A stretch of DNA of 64,000 nucleotides. It comes from Setophaga petechia (taxonomy: Eukaryota; Chordata; Aves; Passeriformes; Parulidae). This document shows, in pieces, positions 54,151-64,000 of this stretch (within the stretch, counting starts at the first letter, position 1; every line of letters begins with the position of its first letter). The notes below the pieces were generated by a model that did not search any database, was not told the origin of the DNA, and was given only the letters and a program-made list of their open reading frames with translations. The translations under genes and the position numbers were made by a program. The stretch spans positions 248,001 to 312,000 of the forward strand of contig JANCRA010000171.1 of NCBI GenBank assembly GCA_024362935.1. Direction: 5' to 3'.

Positions 54151-54609
54151 GTGAAACCTTCTGCTCCTCATCCGCACCGCTGACCAGTGGTTTCCCTGAG
54201 GACCGGCTCTGGCCACTTTACAGACAGAGACTGCTTTCATCTGGGGCTCTGCAAACAGAACTTTAATGAAGGCAAACACAACAAACAGGGCGGCGTGCAC
54301 AGTACAGAGAGGGAAACAGAAAAAAGCCTGGGTGCAGGGCCTAGCAGGGATATTTCTACATTTATTTATGGGGAGGGGTTAAGGCGGGATCTCAGGGAAG
54401 GATCCAAGAGGAAGAAACGATTTACAATATTACACTTTTTGCAGTAAAAAGTAACCAATGATAGAAACGAGAACTCAGAACTTTCTAGTAACAATCTGCA
54501 GAACTGAACAAGAGGATTATGGGCGGGAGCTCCTGCTCACCCTGACTAGAGAGGGTTTTCCCACAGCCTTAACTCGAAGTCTCCTCCCAACACACCTGGG
54601 TTGATGTGT
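54151..54609. other. spacer between satellite blocks
   Basis: Non-satellite DNA with no gene recognised. Separates the two 131-bp blocks. Confidence 0.35.
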
Positions 54610-55285
54610 TGATCTGGGTGATGTCGGTGCCAGCACCAGGAAGCTGCTGGGCTTTGGCTTTCTTTGCCAGAAAATTGCTGCATTTGGGAGGTGCTGGCAC
54701 CAGGAAATTGCCAGATGTGGGCACTGGCAGTGCCAGCGCACACCAGATCTGGGTAGGGAATGTGCCGGCACTGGGAAATTGCCAAATGTGAACTTTGTGT
54801 GCCAGCAAATTTCTGGAATTATGCTGTGCAGGCATCTGAAAAATTCTGCATCTGGGCGCAGGCGGTGTCAGCAAACACGAGATCGGGTTGCTTTAAGTAC
54901 CAGGTATTTTCTTGATTTTGGCTTTCTTTGCCAGCAAATTGCTGTAATTGGGCTGTGCCAGCACCAGGGAATTGCCAGGTCTGGACACTGGCAGTGCTGG
55001 AAAACACCAGATCTGGGTGGTGCCGGCCCCAGGTATTTGCCGGGTTTTGGATTTCCGTGCCAGCAAATTGCTGCACTTGGGCTGTGCCTGCACTGGGAAA
55101 TTTCTGCATCTGGGCAATGGCAGTGCTGGGAAACTCCAGGTCTGGGCAGCAATAGAGCCAGCAATGGAAAATTGCCAGATTTTGGGGGGTTTTGCCTGCA
55201 AATTGCTGCACTTGGGCTGCACCAGCACCAGGAAATTTCTGGATCCAGGCACTGGCAGTTCTGGGAAACACCAGTTTGTGAGAGC
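54610..55285. repeat. 131-bp satellite, block 2
   Basis: Units near 54652, 54785, 54915, 55044 and 55175 (spacings 133, 130, 129, 131), same family as block 1. Confidence 0.88.
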
Positions 55286-55404
55286 TGAAATGAGGGATGT
55301 GGGACTGCAGGCGGCTCTTCAAAATGCAGTTTATTGTTTCCAAGGTGATACAGCAGTCCAGGGTCGTGGGTGACAGAGCTGTGCCTACAGCTGCCAGCTG
55401 CATG

Positions 55405-55675
55405 ATGGGATGATGCTCATCTTCTGGTGCAGCAGTTCAGTGGTGTGCACAGCTGAGTGGATGAACAATATATGCTCTACTGATTGTGCTTTTCTTGTTT
55501 TGCACTGAAGAAATGCAACATTTTCTAAATGTACTCGTCTAGACATTTTTTTTTCCTATCATGATTGCTTAAGCTGCTTAAAGGTGAATGAGTTCTGTTC
55601 AAGTTTCAGTGGGTTGTTATCATCTGGTTATTAAAATTATTAGGGAGATGCCTCTGAATTGCTGCAGCAGCCTGG
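55405..55675 (+). repeat. paralogous segment, LTR-free copy
   Basis: GATGGGATGATGCTCATCTT to AGGGAGATGCCTCTGAATTG matches 59558-60190, but without the LTR at 59604-59974. The target hexamer here is GTGCAC at 55445-55450. Confidence 0.85.
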
Positions 55676-55799
55676 CTGCCCTCAGCAAACATTCTGGCCA
55701 GAAGCCTTGTGAGCTCACCCAGCACAGCAGAGAACCCACACTACAGGAATTCCATCCTTCTGGAGGGGATGGGGTTTTCCTGTGTCAGGATGCACAAAG

Positions 55800-56120
55800 C
55801 TTTTGCTCTTGGAATTCCTGGGATCTCCTCCTCAGCTCCAGAGTCTCTCTGCCCCAGAATCTTCTTCTTAGATCCAGGATATTTTTCTCAGCTCTGGGGT
55901 CTCCTTGGATTCAGAATCTTCTCAGCTTTGGAATCTCGTTCCTGTCTCTGGAAATTTCTTGGATCCAGAGTAAATTTGGACCTGGAATCTTCTCAGATTC
56001 GGTGTCACTTTGGATCCAGGGTCTCCTCAGCACTGAAATCTTCTCAGCTCTGGGGTTTCCTCAGTCCCAGGCTCTCCTCAGCACTCCTTGGATCCAGGGA
56101 GACCCTGGGTCCAGAATCTC
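55800..56120. repeat. degenerate CTTCTCAGCTCTGGGGT minisatellite
   Basis: Repeats of GGATCCAGAATCTTCTCAGC and TCTGGGGTTTCCTCAG type with ~25-45 bp spacing. Confidence 0.65.
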
Positions 56121-56319
56121 CACCCAGCCCCCAAACTTCCCTGTGCTCTCTCTCTCTGGGCACCTTCTGGGTCTCCACTGGTGTTGGGAATGTCCTGGGG
56201 CAGGGAAATCCCTCCCCTGGCCGGAAAAACCCTAAATTACAACTTCCTGGTGGTAAAATGGAACAAACTTCTGGGTGGTCAATCCGGAGCAAAGTCCCTG
56301 ACGGCCTGGCACCTTTAGC

Positions 56320-56560
56320 TGGTGTAACTGGTTTAACTGGCTGAATTGTCTAATGGATTTCTCTAATTTATGTAATTCAATCTAGTCTATCTAATCAGAT
56401 CTAACCCAGCTGGTTTAAATGTTTTAAATTATTTAAATGGTTCCACAATGAGTTTATAACTGGTTCAACTGGTTTAATTGGTTCATCTAATTGAATGAGT
56501 TTAATTGGTTTATCTAGTTGAACTGTTGAATTCTCTCACTGCCTTAATTGGTCCAAGTGG
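56320..56560. repeat. degenerate AACTGGTTTA minisatellite
   Basis: Repeats of AACTGGTTTA and TAATTGGTTTAT at about 10-20 bp spacing, similar in word to the ASPDH intron array (TACTGGTTTA) but much more decayed. Confidence 0.6.
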
Positions 56561-56932
56561 TGTAGCAGACCAGAGGAGCAGATGATTGGCTCAAAGCAAC
56601 CCAGTGGGGAGTGGGGGATGATTTGTGGAAAAAAACTCCTCAACTTGTGAAAGTTGTAAAGTTGGTATGATTTATTTCATTGCTGGACATGCTCCCCAAG
56701 GACATGAGCAGCCCCAGAAATTCCTGAGTCTACTTTATCCCCTAACCTGTTGCATATGCATAAAAAAATAGGCATATGTATTAAACTTATCAATTTTGTG
56801 AGCCTATGCAGTTCTTCAGTCACGTAGTTGAGTTGTAATGTGGTGTTTATAACCCAGATTCAGTTTTTCTGTTTGCTTCAGTCTCAAGGTCAGCAGGGAG
56901 CCTCTTCTCATCTCTCTTCAGCTTTTCTGTCT

Positions 56933-57345
56933 TGTCACATTCCTATTTTCTGAAAAATCCCTTTGCCCAGGATTTTTCTCCTGGGAAGCTGAGAAGCCTC
57001 AGAGAAAAGGAAAACAATAATGATCTGATTTGCTTCTCCTGTGTTTTGCTGCTGTGGAATGTGTTTGGGGATTGTTTATCCAACAGGTGATTCATTGGTT
57101 TCATGTGAATTGTTTTGATTTAGTGGCCAATCAGGGTCAAGCTGTGTCAGGGCTCTGGAAAGAGTCACGAGTTTTCATTATCTTTTCAGCCTTCCGTAAG
57201 TGTCCTTTCTGTATTCTTTAGTATAGTTTAGTATGGTATTCTTTAATATAATATAGTATCTTAAAATAATAAATTAGCCTTCTGAGAACATGGAGGCAGA
57301 TTCATCATTCATTCCTTCATCTGGGCACCCTGCAAATCAAATACA
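56933..57345 (+). mobile_element. solo LTR, passerine type
   Basis: Begins TGTCACATTCCTATTTTCTG, includes GGATTTTTCTCCTGGGAAGC, a CCAAT box (TGGCCAATCAGG), and AATAATAAATTAGCC, then GATTCATCATTCATTCCTTC. Same family as 59604-59974. Right end approximate. Confidence 0.7.
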
Positions 57346-57689
57346 ATATTTTCTGAGTTGCCTTGAGTCTCCTTTGTTCTCTCTCTGCAGGCCTTTTGGT
57401 GAGCACACAAGTTAAAAGACTAAACAAAAAAATCAAAAATTGATTTCTACCCCGAGTTAAATTTCCAATCCCCTGTTTGATTCCCCCTCCCCCCTTTCTA
57501 GAAAAAAGTAAATTATTTTGCTTAGTACAAATTTCTACGACAATAGGTGTCCCTTAATGCTTTGCCACATACATTTGATAATGAGGTCAACCCTGCTGTT
57601 TGATGTAGTATTCTCCAATTCCAAATTAGCACTATAAAAGATAACCCTAAACTCACCCTAACTAATATCAATAAATTTGTAGGGCTGCC
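57346..57689. other. no gene recognised
   Basis: AT-moderate sequence with an A/C-rich run near 57420-57490. Confidence 0.3.
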
Positions 57690-58010
57690 AGCAACAGTCT
57701 CCTTGGTTCCACAGTGTCACAATGGACCCTTTGCTCCATGACATTCAGTAGTGTAACATGGACACCTTGATTCCATGAGGTTGTGTAGTGTCACAATGAT
57801 CTCCTTGGTTCTGCAGCCCTGCTGTGGCTGCTGTGTAACAATGGACCTGTGGTACCATGAGGTTCCACAGTGTCACCATGGTCCCTTTGGTTCCACAAGG
57901 CCTTGCTGAGCCACAATGGCCCCTTGGTTCCATGAGGTTCCGTACTGTCAACAATGATCTCCTTGGTTCCACAGTGTCACAATGGACCCTTGGTTCTCTG
58001 GGGTGCCTGG
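57690..58010. repeat. TGTCACAATGG minisatellite, third locus
   Basis: Units CCACAGTGTCACAATGGACC and GGTTCCATGAGG, the same family as 18640-19021 and 39595-40420. Confidence 0.8.
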
Positions 58011-58148
58011 GCTCCCACAGCCCCTCACAGCCCCTCATGGCCCCTCATGGCCCCTCACAGCCCCTCATGGCCCCTCATGGCCCCTCACAGCCCCTCATGG
58101 CCTCTCATGGTCTCTCACATTTCCCCAAGACCCCTCACAGCCCCTCAC
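58011..58148. repeat. CCCCTCACAGCCCCTCATGG minisatellite
   Basis: A regular array of 10-bp CCCCTCATGG / CCCCTCACAG units, interrupted by the LTR at 58149 and resuming at 58465. Confidence 0.85.
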
Positions 58149-58464
58149 TGTGGATGCCATGCGACAGACAGAGAGAAACAGCAAGCGTTTCTCACAGCAG
58201 CTTGTGAGAATTTTTCGGGAGTTGTGAGGATGTGAGAACTTGTTAAGTATAAACAATCTGCAGGTGTTGTTTTTCAACTTCATCTTTCTCTTCTTCTCAA
58301 GGACAGTGTATAAAGAATGTGGTTTTGTTAACTAGCCAATCAAACAGAATATATCGTATCACTCTATAAAACCCGCATGGTTGTCTTGAATAAAACCTTC
58401 TTTTACTCTTTCTGCAATTCTGCCTCCCGCCTGTACTTGTGTCATTCTCGGCGCAAGAGTGACA
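58149..58464 (+). mobile_element. solo LTR with 6-bp target duplication
   Basis: TGTGGATGCC to AGAGTGACA, 316 bp. CCAAT (AGCCAATCAAA) near 58333, CTATAAAACCC near 58365 and AATAAAACC near 58389. Flanked by CCTCAC on both sides (58143-58148 and 58465-58470), though the flank is itself a CCTCAC repeat. A 6-bp duplication suits a class II element. Confidence 0.7.
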
Positions 58465-58499
58465 CCTCACACCCCCTCATTACCCCTCACAGCCCCTCA

Positions 58500-59330
58500 C
58501 AGCTCAAGGCCCCTCACGGCCACAGGCGCGGGGCCCCCGGAGCAGCCTCCGGCCCCGCCATTGGCGCCGCTCTTTGCTGCCCCCCAATGGCGGCCCGAGT
58601 CTGCAGTGACGTCACCGGTCGCCGGGCAAAGGGAGGCCTGGGGGTGAGGTGCCCCGGGCTGGCCGGGAATGGGGTCCGGGGGTCCCCGGGCTCATGGAAA
58701 CGGAGGATCCAGGGGCTGCCAGAGGAGGATACCCGGGAAAGGCCGTGCAGGGGGTGTGGGGGCAGGATAAGGGGGTGCAGGGGGTCCTGCAGCTGGGGAA
58801 GGAGATGCGGGGGGTCCCAGTGCCCAGGAATGGGCATTCAAGGGGGTCCCCGCAGGGCTCCCCAAAGCCCCTCCCGGGGAGCAGCAGGAGCTGGCTCAGG
58901 AGCTGTGGGCAGAGAAAAGGGGGTGACCCCGGCTTGGGGGGGACATGGGGGACTCACACACGCTCCCGGTGGGGCCACGACCCCCGGGGACCCCCCCTCA
59001 CCTTGTCCCGCAGGGGAGGCTGAGCCCCAGCCCGGGCAGAGGAAGCCCCCGAGCCCCGGCAGCATCTTGGGGGGGCGTCCGGGCCGGGAGGGGCAGGAGC
59101 CGGGAAACGGCGGCGGCTGCCGGGGGCCGCGGCTGCCTGGGAACCGCCAACGCAGCGGCGGCGTCTGTGACAGCGGCGGCGTCTGTGACAGCGGCGCCGT
59201 CTGTGACAGCGGCGCCGTCTGTGACAGCGGCGCGGCCTCAGTTGCCTGAGAACGCGGCCCTGGCTGCTTGTGCGCAGCCTGGGCTCCTGCAGGCGGCTGC
59301 GCTGGGCGATTCGCCGGCTGAATTGTTCGC
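58500..59330. promoter_or_regulatory. CpG island with CRE and CCAAT sites
   Basis: CpG-rich, with a perfect CRE (TGACGTCA, 58607-58614) and CCATTGG / CCAATGG boxes near 58560 and 58584. Looks like a promoter, but I could not identify the transcript it drives; the open frames nearby are G-rich repeats. Confidence 0.45.
59159..59235. repeat. 18-bp VNTR (GTCTGTGACAGCGGCGGC)
   Basis: Four to five tandem units, alternating GGCGGC and GGCGCC, inside the CpG island. Confidence 0.85.
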
Positions 59331-59460
59331 GGAGCATTGATCTCCGCAGAGAATTCTTACAAGTGCAGAGCATTGGCCTCTGCAAAGATCCTACACCTGC
59401 AGAGCATTGGCCTCTGCGAAGATTTCATTAACGTGCAGAGCATTGGCCTCTGCAAAAAGT
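59330..59460. repeat. four tandem hairpin units GCAGAG-CATTGGC-CTCTGC
   Basis: Units about 30-40 bp apart at 59331, 59356, 59391 and 59436. Each is an inverted repeat with a 6-bp stem and 7-base loop. The first unit has GCGGAG pairing with CTCCGC, a compensated base pair. Confidence 0.7.
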
Positions 59461-59557
59461 TCCTGAACTTCGTTTGAAGGTAAAGATTGACTAAAGTTGA
59501 ACTTTTTAGTTTTGTCTCATCTGCACTCTGAGTGAGAATGCCAAAGGGAAATACAGG

Positions 59558-60190
59558 ATGGGATGATGCCCGTCACCTGGTGCAGCAGTTCAGTGGTATG
59601 CGCTGTCACAGACATGTTTTAGGAAAAATCCTTTCCTTGTGATTTTTTCTCCTGAGACGCTGAGAGGCCTCAGGAACAAAATGTAAACAATGGTTATCTG
59701 CTGCTGTGGAATGCAACAAGTGGATCTGTGATTGGTCTCATGTGGTTGTTTCTCCTTAATGGCCAGTCACAGTCACCTGCCTCTGACTGTGTTCAAGACA
59801 CAAGCTTTTGTTATCATTCCATTCCTTTTTTATTCCTAGCTAGCCTTCTGATGAAATCCTCTCTTCTATTCTTTCAGTATAGCTTTAATATAATATATAT
59901 ATCATAAAATAATAAATCAAGAGTCAGATCCTCATCTCTTCCCTCATCCTAAGCCCCCTGTGAACACTACCACAATGCCCAGCTGAGTGGATGAACAATA
60001 TATGCTCTACTGATTGTGCTTTTTTTGCACTGAAGAAATGCAACATTTTCTAAATGTACTGGTCTATACATTTTTTTTTCCTATAGTGATTGCTTAAACT
60101 GCTTAAAGATGAATGAGTTCTGTTCAAGTTTCAGTGTGTTGTTATCATCTGGTTATTAAAATTATTAGGGAGAGGCCTCTGAATTGAGTT
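59558..60190 (+). repeat. paralogous segment carrying an LTR
   Basis: The filled copy of the segment at 55405-55675. Homologous sequence stops at 59603 and resumes at 59975-59981, bracketing the LTR. Confidence 0.85.
59604..59974 (+). mobile_element. solo LTR, 371 bp, with target duplication
   Basis: TGTCACAGACATG to CACTACCACA. Flanks ATGCGC (59598-59603) and ATGCCC (59975-59980) are a 6-bp target duplication with one change. Contains AATAATAAATC near 59919. The paralogue at 55405-55675 is the empty site. Confidence 0.9.
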
Positions 60191-61030
60191 GCAAATGAGA
60201 CCTTATGCCTGGACTTTATATAACAGTAAATGTGAGGAAGAGAGAGGGAGAGAAAGGAATAGAAAAAGAAGCAGTGGGGGGGGGAGATGGGGGGTTGGGA
60301 AGAGGGGGAAGAAGGAGAGTGACAGGGACAGATTAAGTAAAAAAATATCACCATTCCATGGATCCCATTGGCATACCATAAAATCCTCTTCTGGTCTTCT
60401 CTGTGGTGAGGTCTGGCAAAACGTAAGACTCCAATGGATTCATGCAGATTTGGGCAAGGTGGGACCTCCCAGGTACCTCCCTGGCGTGGGGCAAGTTGGA
60501 CTCTGTCTATTGCTACTTTCAAATAATAGCAAATCTTTAGCACCTCTCTGTCCTTTGAGTCTGCTGTGAATTGGGTTGTGGATTTTCAGATCTGTTGTGT
60601 TACTTTGTGTGCCCTGCAGTCGTCTGGTGCAAGGCCTCAGGAATGGGTCTGGGGGCACTGTGGAGGTCTTTGATGGGAGGTTTGTGTGCAAACCTGGCTT
60701 CAGCAGATGAGTCTGTGGCTATGACTTCCCCACCCTGAACCCAGACAGAGCTGATTTTCAGGACAGCTGCTGGGTTTGGCTTTGTTGTGGATAGGTTTTT
60801 CTCCTCAGCCTTGTTTACTTCTCCCCAGACCTGAGCGAATGGGACAATAGTGTCACCTTTGTCTTGGCTCGAGTTCCCTTAGGCAGCTTAACTCACAGTG
60901 CCAAGTTCCAGTCAGGAGGCATTTTCAGGGGAGGGTGGGCTTGGGTGGTCACAGCTTCTTTATACAGTTTTGTCACAATGGGCAGAAAGTCCTTTATAAG
61001 AATGTTTAAGCCCTTAGCCATAACATTGCA
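60191..61030. other. no gene recognised; purine-rich tract
   Basis: A GA-rich run at 60230-60330. The segment 60516-60640 is repeated, diverged, at 61290-61400 (CTACTTTCAAAT, GAATTGGGTTGTGGATTTTC), about 775 bp away. Confidence 0.4.
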
Positions 61031-61100
61031 GTCTCTCCCAAGTCCTGTGAGGAGCAGCTGAGAGAGCAGGGGTGCTTTAGCCTAAAGAAGAGCATGTCCA
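61030..61100 (+). mobile_element. small CR1 fragment
   Basis: GTGAGGAGCAGCTGAGAGAG then TTTAGCCTAAAGAAGAG resembles the CR1 ORF2 end. Confidence 0.45.
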
Positions 61101-61683
61101 CTCTAGCTATTTCTAAGTAATATTTAAGCTGCAGCTTTGTCTGTTCTAACTATTATTAATGCTCAGATTTTGAGCTCCAGGTTTCAGTATGATCCATCTT
61201 TGAATTGCACAAGGCAGCCCTATAGTTCAAATAAAGTTCCACTACAGGCCTAACAATACTGGCTACTTACACCAAACAAGCACTTAGCTACTTTCAAATC
61301 ACAGAAAATGTTTAGCACCAGTAGATGCCTTGAATCTGCCATGAGTTGGGTTCTGGATTTTCAGAGTTCCATTGTTGCTTCTTGCAGTTTTGTTGAGGCA
61401 TTGTCACTCATCTGGGAGATCCTGCCTTCCAAATGGCTTCTGGATACCCCAAGAAGACCTCGACCCCTCGTCTTTTGTCCAGGGAAAGACTGCCATCTTT
61501 CTCTGTAAGTACCCACTAGGCTGTGTTCAGGCTGCAAACTGCCCTGGTGTCCCTGCTCTCCCTGCCCCTGCTTTAGTGCAAGCAAGAAAATGCTTTAAGT
61601 AGGTAATAAGCAGAAATATTATAGTAAGGCTACGAAACACAAGTAATAAATGACACGATTATGAAAGTTTCTTTTTAGGTGAA
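61101..61683. other. possible internal 3' region of an ERV, no intact gene
   Basis: Precedes a polypurine tract and an LTR start at 61698, so it may be retroviral 3' sequence. No readable env was found. Confidence 0.3.
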
Positions 61684-62230
61684 CAGAAAGGGAGAATTGT
61701 GGGAATCCACAAAATTAGAGGGTTTTGGGAAAGCTGCAAAAGGCAGGCCTCAGAGACAGCAGAACTGTGATTAGAGCTAAGCAGCAGCCATGAGATAGGT
61801 CAGCAGAAAAATTATTTAAACTGTAGAAAAGCAAGGGCAAATAGAACAATGGTCTGTGGATTAACGCTTGTCTAGAATAACTCTCTAGCTACAGAAAGTT
61901 TATCTAGCAAGATATTAGGAAGGTTAAAGCTTATTAAGAGAGCTCTGTGCATTGTGTTTTAAGGCTTACAAGTAGGTATTGTATTTGAAATAAGCAAGCA
62001 TTGTTTTAACCAAAGCTACGTGTGCTTATGGTGATTGAGATGGAAGTACTGTCAGTGTTCTTTTGCTTTATGTGATTGGTCAAAAAACTTACTTTTTAAG
62101 TTATAACAATAAGTTCTTGGTCTGCTGCCTGGGATGTGAGCTGCTGGCTCATATTATATCATCTTCCCATTGTCATAATCATATAATGAGACTGATGCTG
62201 AAAAATAACCCAGCTCAAGGCAGTTCCACT
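61684..62230 (+). mobile_element. polypurine tract plus LTR, passerine ERV
   Basis: CAGAAAGGGAGAAT at 61684-61697 precedes TGTGGGAATCCACAAAATTA, an LTR start I recall from birds. The 3' end is uncertain. Confidence 0.55.
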
Positions 62231-64000
62231 GCAGCCCCATCCCGTTTGTGATTTGTACAGAGCCCACTGCCACCATCAAGACCAAGGTGCCCTTGGCTAC
62301 CTGGGCATGTGGGGGAGAAGCTCAAACTCTGCCCAAAGCCTTGTGAGACAGGGCTGGTCCCAGCTGGAAGAGCTTCCAAAGCTGTTCTCTCCCAGCTCCT
62401 GTGTGGGCACAGATCCAGCCCTGCAGACACAGTGTACAGCAAAGCAAGTTATCTGCTGCAGCACGTCCAGGAGAAAATGTCTCAGCACCTTTGTTCTGCA
62501 GGATGGTGGAAATCTTCCTGTGCTGGGAATTCTCCCCTGGTTTTGGTTTACCATGTGTTGATGGTATCTCTCCCAAAGGAGTTTCCTTCTCTTGAAAGCT
62601 CTGGATTGGTAGGAATGTTGAGGGCTGTCCAGTTCTTACCTGCTCACTGGAGCCAGGGCCACAAAGGTCCCTTGGTGTCTGGAGCTCACTTGCCTGAAGA
62701 TGCCCCACTGCTGAGGCTCTGTCAAGGAGATCCCTCTGTTTTCTTCTCTGGAGGGCTCTGTGAGCCCAGACAGAAAAAACAAATGCTAATTAACAGAGAG
62801 AACTAAAACTTGGACACATTCCTGTGCTCCTCACTCTTGGTACAATGTTCCTTTCTCACATCTCTTGGACTGACCCAGCAGTGATATCTCCTTGCTGTGA
62901 GTTCTCAGTGCTGAACAGGGATGGAGTCAGGGCAGTTCTGAGAGCTCCTCCCCACTCTCTGATAAGGTCACTGCCTGAATCCAGTGAAACTGAAGAGGAA
63001 AAAAATGCCCAAAGAGCAGAAATCCCCAACCACGTCCCATCAAATCATGGAGAAGCCAATGGGGCAGAGCCATGTGGTTGGAGTATGTGCATTGCATTCT
63101 GTATTATTAATTTATTGGTGCTAAGTATTTCAACAAGTAACGTCCAGGGTTTCCAGGACTGTCCTAGACAATGTGATCACAAATTGTTCACCAGTGCCAC
63201 TTGTTCAAGAAATGCCTTTCTGAACAAGCACAACTCTGAGGCTCTAACTGGTTCATTTTTGCCTTTCAGCTGCTTCCCTCTAAGTTCCTGTGGGAGAGGT
63301 TTCTCAACATGAAGAAGAAGGCCAGCGCTGGGATGAGTTTTCTGCCCAGAATTGGCCCATGTGTAGACCTGAGGCAGACTGGTCCAAAGGTAGCCTTTTC
63401 CTGCTCTTTTCCTTTCTGTTTTGATAAGGTAGACGGGAGACTTGCTCATCTGATGATGACCGACAAAATCTTGGATTTATTGATTAACAGAAACACTTTT
63501 ATAATCACAGTAATAAGGCTCATACATATTGCAAAACTAGAGCTCACTATTGGTCAACTATAAAAAGTCAGTCCCACCTTGCTCAAGATGTTTGTGGCTT
63601 CTTTTTTACCTCCTGTTATCACATAATTAATCAACAACTTCTTGCTCAAAGAAGCCATGTCCTTGAATTAGGCAGCTGTTGCTTTCTCAGATGTACTTTC
63701 TCACGTCAGTTTTTTTCCCATCGACTATGTCTCAGTAAAAAACTGTCCACACTGTTTGATGTGGAGTTTGAAGAGGGTGTGTGCTTGTGACAGGCTCGCC
63801 TCCAGCAAAATCCCTCAGTGTCCAGGTCCTGCTGTCATTGCAAGCTGCTGGGAGTGTGGACTGGGAGTCCTGATCTGCACTAAGCCAACCCAGATAAGCT
63901 GTGCTGAAGCTGCCTAGGTGTAGCTGCCATTGCTAAAACAACTGGGGACACAAAGACACAACATTGCCATGTGCCATTCTCCTGCTGAAGGAGCCACCTC
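62231..64000. other. no gene recognised
   Basis: Ordinary composition. A CCAAT-like ATTGGTC and TATA-like CTATAAAAAGT lie near 63549-63568 on plus and could be part of an LTR, but no boundaries were found. Confidence 0.35.

Noticed and set aside
53566..55403. Repeated protein on minus (…GTAQVQQFAGTE…)
   Set aside because: The period of 131 bp rotates the frame; a satellite, not a repeat protein.
58954..59385. Arg-rich frame (RRRRCH repeats) on minus
   Set aside because: Product of the 18-bp VNTR.

Overview
The window looks like songbird (passerine) nuclear DNA. The evidence is degenerate CR1 LINEs, several LTR families I recognise from passerine genomes, an avian-type olfactory receptor 14 fragment, a tandem pair of PIM1-like kinase genes of the kind expanded in songbirds, and many GC-rich minisatellites typical of microchromosomes or hard-to-assemble regions. 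No bacterial features, tRNA genes or CRISPR arrays were seen. The organism call is an inference; no marker gene names the species.

Layout. 1-4353 is an AT-only satellite with a period of about 440 bp. 4712-5150 (minus) holds two exons of a gene I do not recognise. 5630-8890 is a compound minisatellite array surrounding exon 1 of an aspartate dehydrogenase domain gene (ASPDH; exons 1-2 at 6618-6672 and 9084-9225, plus). 11260-13015 is a CR1 LINE (minus). 14389-19021 and 35333-39954 are two copies (A and B) of a 4.6-kb segmental duplication. Between them lie an LTR-interrupted olfactory receptor pseudogene, a solo LTR, a decayed class I (gamma-like) provirus on the minus strand (ERV2, 21936-27154) and a young, fully open class II (beta-like) provirus on the plus strand (ERV1, 27155-35332). 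41640-42420 is an inverted copy of 13500-14300. 45300-52161 (minus) carries two tandem PIM1-like kinase units, one complete (six exons) and one lacking the first two exons, plus degenerate fragments. 53580-55280 is a 131-bp satellite. 55400-63000 is a patchwork of minisatellites, solo LTRs, a CpG island and small repeats.

Most interesting system. ERV1 has gag, dut-pro, pol and env all open, readable -1 frameshift sites, and LTRs differing at one base in 380. Between pol and env it carries an extra open frame with three CxxC pairs and a lysine-rich tail. ERV2, from a different retroviral class, carries a clear homologue in the same place with identical cysteine spacing (CxxC-x12-CxxC-x15-CxxC). 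ERV1 therefore looks like a mosaic: class II gag-pro-pol joined to a class I cassette made of this accessory frame plus env. I do not know this accessory gene from described retroviruses.

The ERV1 junctions are also odd. Its left flank is ERV2 gag and its right flank is duplication block B, with no target-site duplication, so the locus has been rearranged or misjoined at the LTR edge.
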